From: JAJYKN01 sp035516155
GTDB taxonomy: Bacteria > Nitrospirota > UBA9217
Reading direction: 5' to 3'
Assembly: GCA_035516155.1 (NCBI GenBank)
Contig: DATJAP010000018.1
Span: 34,822-98,821, forward strand
DNA length: 64,000 nt
Both the position numbers and the translations under genes were made by a program. The notes below the pieces were generated by a model that was given only the letters and a program-made list of their open reading frames with translations, searched no databases and was not told where the DNA came from. Below are positions 17,616-27,065 of the stretch, piece by piece. Position 1 is the stretch's first letter, and the number at the start of each line of letters is the position of its first letter.

Positions 17616-18671
17616 ATGGTTCCCATTTTCATCGCATCCAATACTGGCTTTTCGGGGCGAACATTCATCTCCCTCGGCCTTGCCATGAAGCTCATCGAGC
17701 AGGGCTTCAAGGTCGGGTACCTGAAACCTCTCGGCTCGGTGCCCATAAAGAAGGGCAAGGTTGTTTACGACGCCGATGCCTTGTTCATCAAGGAGACCTT
17801 GGGGCTTGAGGAGCCACTGGAGGTGATCTCTCCCTTTGTCCAGACCTATGAAAGCCAGATTCTGCTCTTCGAGGACGGGATTAGGGGTGTAAGAAAGATT
17901 ATCCTGGATGCATTCAAGTCCTTCAAGAAAAAAGATTTCGTGATCATCGGGGGGGCGAGCGATCTCTTCGAGGGTGCGCTACTCGGGGCGAACGCCCTTT
18001 CCCTCGTGAACGACATGAAAGCGAGTCTTTTGATGGTTGAACCTTGGCGCGGAGAGGCATCGGCGGATGTTCTTTTCGGCGCATCCCAACTGCTGGGCGA
18101 CCGGTTCGGGGGCGGCATCATCAATAAAGTCTCGGTCAGCGCCGTCAATCACGTGAAGGAAACCGTGCGTCCCTTCCTGGAAAAGAAGGGCGTAAAGATC
18201 TTCGGCGTCTTTGCGAAGGACCGGGCGCTTGAGGCCGTCTCTATCCGGCAGCTGAACGATATTCTGAACGGTAAAGTAATCTGCTGCGAAGACCGGCTCG
18301 ATGAGTTCGTGGAAAACTTCTCCGTGGGCGCCATGGATGTTGACAGCGCGCTGGCCTATTTTCGCAGAATGCAGAACAAGGCGGTGATCACTGGCGCGCA
18401 CCGGTCCGATATCCAGCTAGCGGCAATGGAAACCTCGACGCGGTGTATTATTCTGACCGGCGGGCTGACGTCCAATGATGTAGTTATCGGTAAGGCCCAG
18501 GCTAAGGGCATCCCGATCATCTCTGTTGCGGATGACACCTTCACTACAATCGATAAGATCGAAGTGCGGTTGGGGAAAACGAGCATCCGCGAGAAGCGCA
18601 AGGTTGAGCGAGTGAAGGAAATGATGGATATCGAATTCGATATGAAGCGGTTTTTAAAGAGCATGAAATAG
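17616..18671 (+). CDS. DRTGG-domain P-loop protein (phosphotransacetylase N-terminal type)
   Basis: 351 residues. The first 200 are a dethiobiotin-synthetase-like P-loop domain and residues from about 240 to 315 are a DRTGG domain (AVITGAHRSDIQLAAM, IILTGGLTSND, VADDTFTTIDKIE). This pair forms the regulatory N-terminus of long Pta enzymes, but the phosphotransacetylase catalytic domain is absent. The P-loop reads GFSGRT at 11-16, with arginine where the Walker lysine is expected (residue 15), so nucleotide hydrolysis is doubtful. Position after the acetyl-CoA synthetase suggests sensing in acetyl-CoA metabolism (inference). AAGGAGG precedes the start. Confidence 0.85.
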   Translation: MVPIFIASNTGFSGRTFISLGLAMKLIEQGFKVGYLKPLGSVPIKKGKVVYDADALFIKETLGLEEPLEVISPFVQTYESQILLFEDGIRGVRKIILDAFKSFKKKDFVIIGGASDLFEGALLGANALSLVNDMKASLLMVEPWRGEASADVLFGASQLLGDRFGGGIINKVSVSAVNHVKETVRPFLEKKGVKIFGVFAKDRALEAVSIRQLNDILNGKVICCEDRLDEFVENFSVGAMDVDSALAYFRRMQNKAVITGAHRSDIQLAAMETSTRCIILTGGLTSNDVVIGKAQAKGIPIISVADDTFTTIDKIEVRLGKTSIREKRKVERVKEMMDIEFDMKRFLKSMK

Positions 18672-18722
18672 TATCCCATAAGGGAAACAGAAAGTGCAGG
18701 TCGCAGTGCCTGTAAGAGGCAA

Positions 18723-20126
18723 ATGTTTAGGGTTTGCATTAGTCAACCATTCATGGATAAAAAGCACATATCCAGACTCATCAACAAGCAGCGGGAATTC
18801 TTTTCTGCCGGAAAGGCCAGAGACCCGGCGTTTCGCATCGGACAGCTTAACGCCTTGCGAAAAACCGTTGTCGATAACGAGCAGAAAATCTTTGATGCGC
18901 TTCAGCGGGACCTTGGCAAACCCGCTTTTGAGTCCCACGGCGGCGAAACGGGGATCGTGATCCATGAGATCGATTACGCACTCAGACATCTTAAAACCTG
19001 GGTTAAGCCAAAAAGGGTGAGTTTGCCGCTGGCCTATTTCCCGAGCAAAAGCTATATCATCCCCGAACCCTACGGCGTCGCCCTTATCATGGGGCCCTGG
19101 AATTTTCCCTTTCAACTTATGCTCGCCCCCCTCGTCGGTGCCATTGCATCGGGCAACTGCGCTCTCCTCAAGCCGTCCCTAGCCGCGCCTGAATGTTCGC
19201 GTCTTATGACCGAGATCATTACTGAGTGTTTTGATCCCGCGTACATTTCCCTGATTGAGGGCGGCGCAGAAACTGCTCAGATGCTGCTCGAAGAGCGGTT
19301 CGATTATATTTTCTTCACCGGCGGTTCGGCAGCAGGCAGGATCGTGATGACGGCAGCGGCAAAGAATCTTACTCCCGTGACCCTTGAGCTCGGGGGCAAG
19401 AATCCCTGCATCGTGGACGCCGATACCCATCTCGAATATACAGCCAGAAGAATTGTATGGGGCAAGTTTTTCAGCGCGGGCCAGAGCTGTGTCGCCGTTG
19501 ATTATCTACTCGTCGACAAGCAGATCAAAGAACAACTTGTTGCCCGGATCGTGCAGTTCACGCGGGACTGTTACGGCCCGGATCCTTCCTCTTGTCCGGA
19601 CTATGGTCGGATCGTAAATGAAACACATTTTGACCATCTCTCCGGACTCCTCGGTTGCGGTTCCCTCGTAATGGGCGGCCAGATGGACCGTGCAATGCGA
19701 TATATTGCGCCGACTATTATAGAGGGGATTACGGGCGTTGAGCCGATCATGCAAGACGAAATCTTCGGACCGCTGCTGCCCATTATCGAATACAAAGACT
19801 TGTCCCGTGCGCTTGAGTTTGTCCACAACAGACCAAAGCCACTTGCGCTCTATTTCTTCTCCCGGAACAAACAACTCCAGGATCGTGTCCTGCGGGAGAC
19901 CTCGTCGGGCGGCGGATGCATCAACGATACGGTCATTCACGAAACAAGCACTCGTCTTCCCTTCGGCGGCGAGGGTGCGAGCGGGATCGGAAAATACCAT
20001 GGAAAGGCGAGTTTTGACACCTTTACCCATGAGCGAAGCATCGTCAAAAGCAGTTTCCTGATGGATAATCCACTGCGCTACCCTCCCTATAAGAATCATC
20101 TTAAATGGCTAAAAAATTTTTTTTAA
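18723..20126 (+). CDS. class 3 NAD(P)-dependent aldehyde dehydrogenase
   Basis: Oxidises an aldehyde to the acid. Motifs: GPWNFPFQLMLAPLVGAIASGN (coenzyme/substrate fold), FTGGSAAGRIV (dinucleotide loop), VTLELGGKNPCIV with the general-base glutamate, and FSAGQSCVAVDYLL with the catalytic cysteine. Length and the lack of the extra 40-50 residues of long ALDHs put it in the class 3 (fatty/aromatic aldehyde) group. AAGAGG favours ATG 18723; an inner ATG at 18753 (MDKKHISRL) is an alternative closer to the family start. It follows the DRTGG gene after 51 bp. The native aldehyde is not known. Confidence 0.93.
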   Translation: MFRVCISQPFMDKKHISRLINKQREFFSAGKARDPAFRIGQLNALRKTVVDNEQKIFDALQRDLGKPAFESHGGETGIVIHEIDYALRHLKTWVKPKRVSLPLAYFPSKSYIIPEPYGVALIMGPWNFPFQLMLAPLVGAIASGNCALLKPSLAAPECSRLMTEIITECFDPAYISLIEGGAETAQMLLEERFDYIFFTGGSAAGRIVMTAAAKNLTPVTLELGGKNPCIVDADTHLEYTARRIVWGKFFSAGQSCVAVDYLLVDKQIKEQLVARIVQFTRDCYGPDPSSCPDYGRIVNETHFDHLSGLLGCGSLVMGGQMDRAMRYIAPTIIEGITGVEPIMQDEIFGPLLPIIEYKDLSRALEFVHNRPKPLALYFFSRNKQLQDRVLRETSSGGGCINDTVIHETSTRLPFGGEGASGIGKYHGKASFDTFTHERSIVKSSFLMDNPLRYPPYKNHLKWLKNFF

Positions 20127-20468
20127 TGCTTTGGGCCGCGATGGCGGAGGACGGGCTTGCTTTGGTTATGAACCGGTGATGAAAGAGCGTGCAGTAATGA
20201 TTCACGGAATGCTGATCAGGCTTACTGCCTTCAGTATCAGGCTTGCACCAAGAAAGCTTCTGGCTGCCATCGTGCAACGCCTGCATGAGAGCATGCCGTG
20301 ATGACCCTTGTCGGACCGCCCTTTGAAAATGGGGAGAGGAACCGTGGGCACAAAAGGCAAATGTACTCCACGACTTTGGCGAACACTGCATTTTGATCAA
20401 CGAAAAGAGGGACGAATGACCGGTCTCTCAGTTCATCGTCCTTCCCTTCTTGACACCCTTCTTCAATA
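20127..20468. other. intergenic region
   Basis: About 340 bases with no recognisable gene, RNA or clear terminator. The long minus-strand frame here reads as no known protein and overlaps the aldehyde dehydrogenase stop. Confidence 0.3.
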
Positions 20469-20483
20469 ATGATAATTTCTACA

Positions 20484-21356
20484 ATGCTCGTTTACCTTGA
20501 TGGCCATTTTGTAGAAAAGGAACAGGCACTAATTTCGGTTTTCGACCACGGTTTTCTCTACGGCGACGGCATTTACGAAACCATGCGCGCTTATGAGGGC
20601 AGACTTTTTCTCCTCAAGAAGCATCTGGCCCGGTTAAAGCATTCCGCAGATGCCATATCGATGAGGCTCCCCCTGCCACTCGAAAAAATCGGCGAGGCGC
20701 TGAATGAATCGCTGATTGTCAACAAGCTCCAGGATGCCTATGTCCGCCTGCATATTTCACGCGGCCCTGGGGATATCGGCCTCGATCCGGTCTTGTGCGC
20801 AGCACCGACGACCGTCATTATAGCCAAACCATTTCATGACTATCCCTCGGTATATTACGAGCAGGGCGTCAAGGTGGCAATTGTGAAAACGCGGAGGAAC
20901 CATCCCCTTGCGCTTGACCCTTCGATCAAGGGCACGAACTTCCTGAATAACATTCTGGCGAAGATCGAGTCCCTGAAAGCCGGCGCCTATGAAGGGATCA
21001 TGCTCAACTGGCGAGGCCATGTGGCCGAGGGCACGATCAGCAACATATTCATGATGAAGAGAGGGGTCCTCTACACTCCCAATATTGATACGGGCATTCT
21101 TGAGGGTGTTACGCGCGATTTTGTATTGCGCCTCGCGAAGAGGAAAAGGGTCCCTGTTAAGGAGACGGCTATTTTGCCCCGAAGTTTACTTGCCGCTGAC
21201 GAGTGTTTCATCACAAACACGACCATGGAAATCATGCCCGTTACCACCATCGACAGGAAATCGGTGGGCGACGGCAGGCCGGGGCCCATCACGGCCCTTC
21301 TGCATCAGTCGTACAGAAAAGAGGTCCATGCATGTTTCAAAATGCAGGCCAACTAG
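20484..21356 (+). CDS. PLP-dependent class IV aminotransferase (IlvE/D-amino-acid aminotransferase type)
   Basis: Fold-type IV transaminase of about 290 residues. The N-terminus MLVYLDGHFVEKEQA and FDHGFLYGDGIYETMRAYEGRLF are diagnostic, the PLP-binding lysine lies in DPSIKGTNFLNNI and the cofactor-contacting EGTISNIFMMKRGVLYTP and GVTRDFVLRLA segments follow. The family covers branched-chain aminotransferase, D-alanine aminotransferase and aminodeoxychorismate lyase; the sequence alone does not decide, though IlvE is likeliest. ATG 20484 is chosen; another in-frame start lies at 20469. Its end overlaps deoC by 25 bp, so the two are coupled. Confidence 0.88.
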   Translation: MLVYLDGHFVEKEQALISVFDHGFLYGDGIYETMRAYEGRLFLLKKHLARLKHSADAISMRLPLPLEKIGEALNESLIVNKLQDAYVRLHISRGPGDIGLDPVLCAAPTTVIIAKPFHDYPSVYYEQGVKVAIVKTRRNHPLALDPSIKGTNFLNNILAKIESLKAGAYEGIMLNWRGHVAEGTISNIFMMKRGVLYTPNIDTGILEGVTRDFVLRLAKRKRVPVKETAILPRSLLAADECFITNTTMEIMPVTTIDRKSVGDGRPGPITALLHQSYRKEVHACFKMQAN

Positions 21357-22003
21357 CCCAGCTTATCGACCACACTTTGGTACGCCCTGATGCAACACTT
21401 GATGATCTTTTCGCGGTCTGCGAAGATGCAAAAAAGTACGGTTTTTCCTCGGTGGTGGTGAACGGTTGCCACGTGGTGCGGGCCCGGGAAATTTTGAAGG
21501 GCACGCTGGTGAAAGTCTGTGCGGTCGCAGGCTTCCCTCTTGGAGCCAACACCACGACGGTGAAGATAGTTGAGGCCATGGAAGCCATGAAGAACGGCGC
21601 CAGCGAAATTGATTTCGTCATCAACATTGGCATGGTAAAGTCGGGAAGGTTCGATGCGGTGGAAGTGGACATCAAGAACATTATCGCCATGACGCCGAAC
21701 ACAGTGCATAAGGTCATTCTAGAAACCGGCCGCCTGACCGAAGACGAGATCGTCCGTCTCTGCGAGATCGCGATGCGTTCCGGCGCGGAGTTTGTGAAGA
21801 CGTCAACGGGTTTCGGACCCCGCGGCGCTACCGTAGCTGATGTCCGGCTTATTAAAACTATCGTCGGCTCCGTATGCCGGATCAAGGCATCGGGCGGAAT
21901 CAGGGATCTTGTCGCACTTACATCCCTTGTCGAAGCAGGAGCCGAGCGTATCGGTACGAGCGCGGGCCCCACGATCATGGAACAATACTACCGCCTGGAA
22001 TAG
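21332..22003 (+). CDS. deoC: deoxyribose-phosphate aldolase
   Basis: Cleaves 2-deoxyribose 5-phosphate to glyceraldehyde 3-phosphate and acetaldehyde. The 223-residue TIM barrel shows LIDHTLVRPDAT, AVAGFPLGANTTTVK, the catalytic aspartate in EIDFVINIG (Asp94), lysine in FVKTSTGF (Lys156) and the Schiff-base lysine in CRIKASGGIRD (Lys185). AGAGG precedes the ATG, which lies inside the end of the upstream aminotransferase. The acetaldehyde product could feed the nearby aldehyde dehydrogenase and acetate enzymes (inference). Confidence 0.95.
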   Translation: MFQNAGQLAQLIDHTLVRPDATLDDLFAVCEDAKKYGFSSVVVNGCHVVRAREILKGTLVKVCAVAGFPLGANTTTVKIVEAMEAMKNGASEIDFVINIGMVKSGRFDAVEVDIKNIIAMTPNTVHKVILETGRLTEDEIVRLCEIAMRSGAEFVKTSTGFGPRGATVADVRLIKTIVGSVCRIKASGGIRDLVALTSLVEAGAERIGTSAGPTIMEQYYRLE

Positions 22004-22202
22004 CCCTGGTTCAAACATGCCGGCACCAGGAATGGCTCTCGCCCGGGATGCTTCAGAGCTCACAGAGAAAACGCAACGAATAATAAATGAGTTTTTGAGA
22101 ACGTCTTTATTCTCTCTCTGAGTTCTCTGCCAACTTTGTGGAGCATTTTCCCCCTCGCTTTGATTCTCGGTAAGCGAAGACAGCAGTTGTTGCGGACCGC
22201 CT

Positions 22203-23357
22203 TTACGAAATTTGCGTCGAGGTAGCGTTGCCGTCAGGATATCCTGTTTTATCCCCATCCAGCATGGCCCTTATCTTCGTGAGAAGTTCATAGGGTGTGG
22301 CCGGCTTTGTGAGGAAATGACTTTCATCGGCAAGGATGTCCTTTTGCTGCAATATATTCGCCGTGTAGCCGCTTGTATAAAGAATCTTGACCATGGGGTT
22401 TATTTTTTTCATTTCCTGCCCGGCTTGCTTACCGCTTTTTTTAGGCATCACGACATCTAGGATCACAAGGTGTACAAAATCTTTATTCTCCTTGAACTTT
22501 TTTGTGCCGTCCTCGCCGTCAACCGCCTCTATGACATAGTACCCGAATTTCTCGAGAACTTCCTTCGTGAGCGTTCTGACCGAATCGCTGTCCTCTATAA
22601 TTAGTATAGTTTCGGCCCCCCCCTGTGGCACTGTAGTTTCAACGGCTTTTACGTCCAGCGCTGATGAACCGGTTATGGGCAGGTATATTTTGAAGGTCGT
22701 GCCCTGTTCCGGTTCACTGTATACCGATATTTCGCCGTTGTGCTGCTTGATGATGCCATAGACGATGGAGAGTCCCAGTCCCGTCCCTTTTCCAACTTCT
22801 TTTGTCGTGAAAAAAGGTTCGAATATTTTTTCGCGTGTACTGACATCCATGCCAATGCCATTGTCCGAGACTGATATCAGGGCATACAACGCCGGCTTGC
22901 CGAGCCCGTAGGCATTGAAAGAGCCGTCGTTCAGACGAACGACGGCTGTACTGATAGACAATAATCCTCCGTTGGGCATGGCATCCCGGGCATTCGCGCA
23001 TAAATTCATCAGGACCTGTTCCATCTGGCCGGAATCAGCGGTTACGATAATGTCACTGTTCGCAAGTTTAACCTCGAAATCGATGTCTTCGCCGATGACC
23101 CTGTGCAAAAAGATTTTCAGGCTGTTTATCAGAGTATTCAAATTTATCGGTCGGGGGCTGATTATCTGCTTCCGGCTGAAAGCAAGTAGCTGACGGGTCA
23201 AATCGGCAGACTTTTCCGCAGTGGCAAGAATCTGCTCGACCGAAGGTTTCAGCGGGCTGTCAGGTTCCACATCCATGCTCAGAAGTGTCGCGTAGCCGAT
23301 GATCGCCGTCAACATATTGTTAAAATCATGTGAAATGCCTCCCGCCAGCTGACCCAA
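22203..23357 (-). pseudogene. hybrid histidine kinase core without a sensor domain (probably 5'-truncated)
   Basis: The frame begins exactly inside the phosphoacceptor box: GQLAGGISHDFNN with His10. It goes on through a complete HATPase domain (NLCANARDAMP, DNGIGM, FFTTKEVGKGTGLGLSI) and a C-terminal receiver domain (ILIIEDSDSV, LVILDVVMPKKSG with Asp301). Normal members have PAS or other sensing domains before this point. Upstream, ten more codons are open and then comes a TGA; no ATG and no ribosome site are seen, only TTG at 23357. It is either a decapitated pseudogene or a sensorless soluble kinase made from a weak start. Confidence 0.7.
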
Positions 23358-23901
23358 CGAAATGCCAAGTATTGAATGCTTTCTTCAGGAGGGGAGGCAT
23401 AATATTACAAAGTATAACTGAAGTTTCAAATAATATAAAGCAGAAAAAAGATGTCCTCAGTCGTCAATGCCGCTGATCCGCTTTTCAATCCATAGGAGCG
23501 TCTGACTCTATAATTCTTTTTCACAGATTAATAGATATCGGGATTGAATGGTGTCGAGTTATGAGGATTAATGCGAGACCGCTGTGCTAATTCATGTATC
23601 ATCGGAACTAGCGTCAAAAAGGGATGAGAAATGAATTTCTTGAAGCGAACGTAGATTTTTTTCTGGAAGATACTTGCGGATTCCAGGGGCAGTTTTCATT
23701 GATATGCTGATTCGAAAACGATGCGGAGGGGATTTTATATTCATAGTCGCAAAGATTGCTGATGAACCGCGTTGCTGTCGGCCTGCAAGAAACAACGGGA
23801 AGGTTTTGGGGTGATTCGTGTGCCGATTCTATTATAATGAGGCCCTTAACAAGTCATGAAGTTTCCTTCAACAATAAGACCGGTAAGCCATTCCCAAACA
23901 T
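23358..23901. other. AT-rich intergenic region upstream of the kinase remnant
   Basis: About 540 bases without a recognisable gene. If the kinase was truncated, the lost sensor region is not detectable here in any frame. Confidence 0.35.
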
Positions 23902-23932
23902 AAAAAAACCGGCGCTTTTAATCTGCGCCGGT
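23902..23932 (-). terminator. rho-independent terminator of lpxC
   Basis: Perfect 8-bp stem ACCGGCGC/GCGCCGGT (23908-23915 with 23925-23932), 9-base loop, followed on the minus strand by a run of T (23907-23902). It stands 30 bases after the lpxC stop. Confidence 0.88.
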
Positions 23933-23962
23933 CTTGAACTTTGTCGCATATAAATGCGTTTT

Positions 23963-24871
23963 TTACATTACCGCGTTCTGGAACCGATGCTCCTGCTGGC
24001 TGGCTTCCCTTTCTTGAGAGGAACCTACTGCAATCCAAGTTTGCGGGTTGTTCAGAAGTTTGCTGACCATCTGCGCGTTCAGGCCGTGGCCAGACTTGTG
24101 CGCAACGATGTGACCGACAATGGGCATGCCGACAAGCGACAAATCGCCGATGAGGTCGAGGATTTTATGCCGCACAAACTCATCCTCGTAACGGAGCCCG
24201 TCTTCATTCAGAACCGCATCGTCGCCGAGCGCTACTGCATTATCCAGGGAAGCGCCCTTGGCAAGTCCGTTTGCCTGCAGTGCCTTGACATCGCTCATAA
24301 AACCGAAGGTGCGGGCATCGGACACCTCTCGCAGAAAGGCTTCTTCGGACGGCTGATACTGCAGACTCTGCTCTTTGAGCATCGGATGGTTGAAATCAAT
24401 GAAATAGGAGATGCTCGTTGTCTCCGCAGGCCAGATGGCAAGCTGTTTGTTGCCCTCGCGCACGAAAATAGGCTTGATGACTTTCAACACCGGTTGAAGG
24501 ATTTCCTGGGATTGAATGCCAGCATCGACAATGAGCCGTACAAAAAGCCGTGCGCTGCCGTCCATAATCGGAACTTCTTCGGTGTCGATCTCAACGTATA
24601 CGTTGTCGATGTTGAGACTCGCAAAGGTCGAAAGAAGATGCTCGACTGTTTTTACGGACACCCCGTTCTGGCTCAGCGTGGTTGCATAGCTCGTTGATAC
24701 TGTATTGGCTGCGGTAGCCTTGACTTCCACATTGCCCACATCGGTTCGGATGAAAACGACGCCAGTGCCTGCCGGAGCAGGTTTGAGGGCCATCGTCGCG
24801 GGTTTTCCGGTATGGAGACCGATGCCTGTACATGTGATGCTTTTCTTGATCGTGCGTTGAAATCTGATCAT
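23963..24871 (-). CDS. lpxC: UDP-3-O-acyl-N-acetylglucosamine deacetylase LpxC
   Basis: Zinc enzyme for the committed step of lipid A synthesis, so the cell builds a lipopolysaccharide outer membrane. The 302 residues include GIGLHTGKPATM, the zinc ligand His78 in TVEHLLS, His235 and Asp239 in FVRHKILDLIGDL, and His262 in the catalytic HKSGHGLN. Length is normal. GGGG precedes the ATG by about 9 bases. It is followed closely by a strong terminator and appears to be a single-gene unit. Confidence 0.97.
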   Translation of the reverse strand: MIRFQRTIKKSITCTGIGLHTGKPATMALKPAPAGTGVVFIRTDVGNVEVKATAANTVSTSYATTLSQNGVSVKTVEHLLSTFASLNIDNVYVEIDTEEVPIMDGSARLFVRLIVDAGIQSQEILQPVLKVIKPIFVREGNKQLAIWPAETTSISYFIDFNHPMLKEQSLQYQPSEEAFLREVSDARTFGFMSDVKALQANGLAKGASLDNAVALGDDAVLNEDGLRYEDEFVRHKILDLIGDLSLVGMPIVGHIVAHKSGHGLNAQMVSKLLNNPQTWIAVGSSQEREASQQEHRFQNAVM

Positions 24872-25178
24872 GATTAAAATCCCCTTTTCGTAATAGTTAA
24901 AGAATGCAATAGATGTGCCATGAGAATTAAATAATAAAGCTACAATAAATCAGCATGTTATAATTTTCTTTCGTAGTGTGTGTGGTAAAAAAGACTCTCC
25001 AGTCTGATAATCATGTTGTTATACTGCCACAGTCAGATTTCGGGGTGATTTTTATACGTCTTTCCGGGTTGTTCAATTTTTATCATCGTTGATTCCAATT
25101 CTGTCTGCCCTAATGGCAGCTCGGATGCATTGGCTGGTCATCATAAGTTTTCCAGAAAATGTTTCTCTTGGTTTTTCA
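24872..25178. other. AT-rich intergenic region between lpxC and the TPR gene
   Basis: Divergent control region of about 300 bases. I see no gene in it. Confidence 0.35.
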
Positions 25179-25217
25179 TTGACATATATTGACATATCAT
25201 GTATAGGTATGATAAAT
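25179..25217 (+). promoter_or_regulatory. tandem or overlapping promoters for the TPR/ABC gene group
   Basis: Two TTGACA boxes lie 10 bases apart (25179-25184 and 25189-25194). The first has TATAGG at 17-base spacing (25202-25207), the second ATAAAT at 17-base spacing (25212-25217). Either could drive the genes from 25267 on. Confidence 0.55.
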
Positions 25218-25266
25218 TTTTCTTACCTTTAGCAAGTGGGTGAAATTCAAAGGGTGAGGGGTGAAC

Positions 25267-25992
25267 ATGGTGCCGAAGCTCGAAGACTTATACAAACAGG
25301 GCACAGAAGCGTTTGATAAAGGTGATTATGACGCAGCAGAGTGTTTTTTTTACGATATGCTACGCCAGAACCCTCGCTTTGCGGATATTCAGAACAAACT
25401 CGGAATCATCTACAATCAGACGAACCGCCTAGGTCTTGCCATGGAAGCATTTGAAAAAGCGCTGGCGATCAATCCCGGTTACACGGAGGCGTCGCTCAAT
25501 CTGGCCATCACATACAGCGATCTCGGGAAATACGAAAAAGCGCGCGAGGTCTTTGAGCGGGCGGCACACTTCATCGAGAAGGCAGGAAAATCCGTAACCG
25601 CCACGCCGGGCATCGACCCCTTTGTAAGAGGCAAACTGGCCGATGAGCACCTGCGACTGGGTAACATGTACTGTGAGCTCAGGCTTCTCGATGAAGCGAT
25701 CGAGGAATATCAGAAGGCTCTTCGCCTCTCACCGAACTTTTCGGACATCATCACCCATCTTGGCATCGCCTACCGCGACAAAGGCATGTACGATGAAGCG
25801 ATCAGGGAATTCAATCACGCCAAGGAGTGTAATCCCCGCTATATACCTGCGCGTTTGCACCTTGGCATCACATACTACTCGCAGGGATTTTACGGTCTTG
25901 CCGAGGAGGAGTGGCGGGAAGCGCTGGTGTTCGACCCCGACAATTCCGCCGTCAGGACTTATCTGAATTTCGTAAAACCACGGAATTCCTGA
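25267..25992 (+). CDS. tetratricopeptide repeat protein
   Basis: About 241 residues made of five to six TPR units (for example NPRFADIQNKLGIIYNQTNR, SPNFSDIITHLGIAYRDKG and ARLHLGITYYSQGFYGLAEE), with a short linker in the middle (SVTATPGIDPF). No signal peptide or membrane helix, so it is a cytoplasmic protein-protein adaptor. GAGGGG stands 5 bases before ATG 25267; a GTG two codons upstream is an alternative. The stop is 10 bp before the ABC ATPase gene, suggesting one operon. The binding partner is not evident. Confidence 0.9.
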   Translation: MVPKLEDLYKQGTEAFDKGDYDAAECFFYDMLRQNPRFADIQNKLGIIYNQTNRLGLAMEAFEKALAINPGYTEASLNLAITYSDLGKYEKAREVFERAAHFIEKAGKSVTATPGIDPFVRGKLADEHLRLGNMYCELRLLDEAIEEYQKALRLSPNFSDIITHLGIAYRDKGMYDEAIREFNHAKECNPRYIPARLHLGITYYSQGFYGLAEEEWREALVFDPDNSAVRTYLNFVKPRNS

Positions 25993-26002
25993 GCGGAGTT
26001 TC

Positions 26003-26965
26003 TTGTTGGACCTTCTCGAAATACAGGGCCTTATCACCCATTTTTTCACGCGATCCGGAGTTATCAATGCGGTCGATAACCTGAGCCTCCATCTCCGGAA
26101 AGGCCGCGTTCTCGGCCTGGTCGGTGAATCTGGGTGCGGAAAAACCGTTACCGCCCTCTCGATACTCAACCTGGTACCCTATCCCGGGAAAATTGTTGCG
26201 GGCAAAATACTGTTCGAAGGTCGAGATATTCTCGCGCTTTCATTGGATGAGCTGAGAGCGATCCGTGGCGCGCGGATCTCCATGATCTTCCAGGAGCCCA
26301 TGACAGCCCTCAACCCTGTCTTTACTGTGGGAAACCAGATCGCCGAAGTCCTGACCGCACATCAGCACATTAAAAAAAAAGAGGCATGGGATAGGGCCGT
26401 TGAACTCCTTCGCTCTGTCGGCATCCCATCCCCGGAAAAACGCGTCTATGAATACCCTCACCAGCTCTCAGGCGGCATGCGCCAGCGCGTCATGATCGCC
26501 ATGGCCATCGCGTGCAAGCCAGCGCTAATCCTAGCTGATGAACCGACGACTGCGCTCGATGTAACGATCCAGGCACATATTCTCGAACTGCTTGCCAGGA
26601 TTCAGGCGGAAATGGGCATGGCCATGATCCTGGTCACCCATGATCTCGGCCTGATTGCTGAGCGTTCCCACGAGGTGGCTGTGATGTACGCGGGTAGGAT
26701 CGTCGAGCAGGCTGAGACGGGTGAACTCTTCTCGAACCCGCAGCACCCCTATACACGCGGACTCTTGGCTTCAATCCCTAAGGCGGGAGAAGAGGGGCAT
26801 CACCGGTTGCGCACAATCGCCGGGAGTGTTCCCCGATTGATCGATCTGCCGAAAGAGTGTTCGTTTGCTCCGCGCTGTGACATCAAAACCGCTCAATGCA
26901 AATCAGCGCCGGATCTAATAGAAGTTAAGCCGGGTCATCTGGTAAGATGTTGGGAGGCGAAGTGA
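26003..26965 (+). CDS. oligopeptide/dipeptide ABC transporter ATP-binding protein (DppD/OppD type)
   Basis: ATPase subunit of a peptide- or nickel-type importer. Walker A is GESGCGKT, the Q-loop is IFQEPMTALNP, the signature is LSGGMRQRVMIA, Walker B is ALILADEPTTALD and the H-loop is LVTHD. The C-terminus carries the family-specific cysteine cluster FAPRCDIKTAQCKSAPD, linked in DppD to an iron-sulfur cluster. The start is TTG 26003, with GGAG 4 bases before it. The partner ATPase follows at 27066, but no permease or binding-protein gene is in the window. Confidence 0.92.
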   Translation: MLDLLEIQGLITHFFTRSGVINAVDNLSLHLRKGRVLGLVGESGCGKTVTALSILNLVPYPGKIVAGKILFEGRDILALSLDELRAIRGARISMIFQEPMTALNPVFTVGNQIAEVLTAHQHIKKKEAWDRAVELLRSVGIPSPEKRVYEYPHQLSGGMRQRVMIAMAIACKPALILADEPTTALDVTIQAHILELLARIQAEMGMAMILVTHDLGLIAERSHEVAVMYAGRIVEQAETGELFSNPQHPYTRGLLASIPKAGEEGHHRLRTIAGSVPRLIDLPKECSFAPRCDIKTAQCKSAPDLIEVKPGHLVRCWEAK

Positions 26966-27065
26966 GAATTCCGGGACAAGTAGGAAGGGGTAATGATAAT
27001 GGCGATTAGCAGGGGGCAAAGGAAGGCGAGTTTCCACAATGGAAACCTTAAATCTTGAAAGTTAA

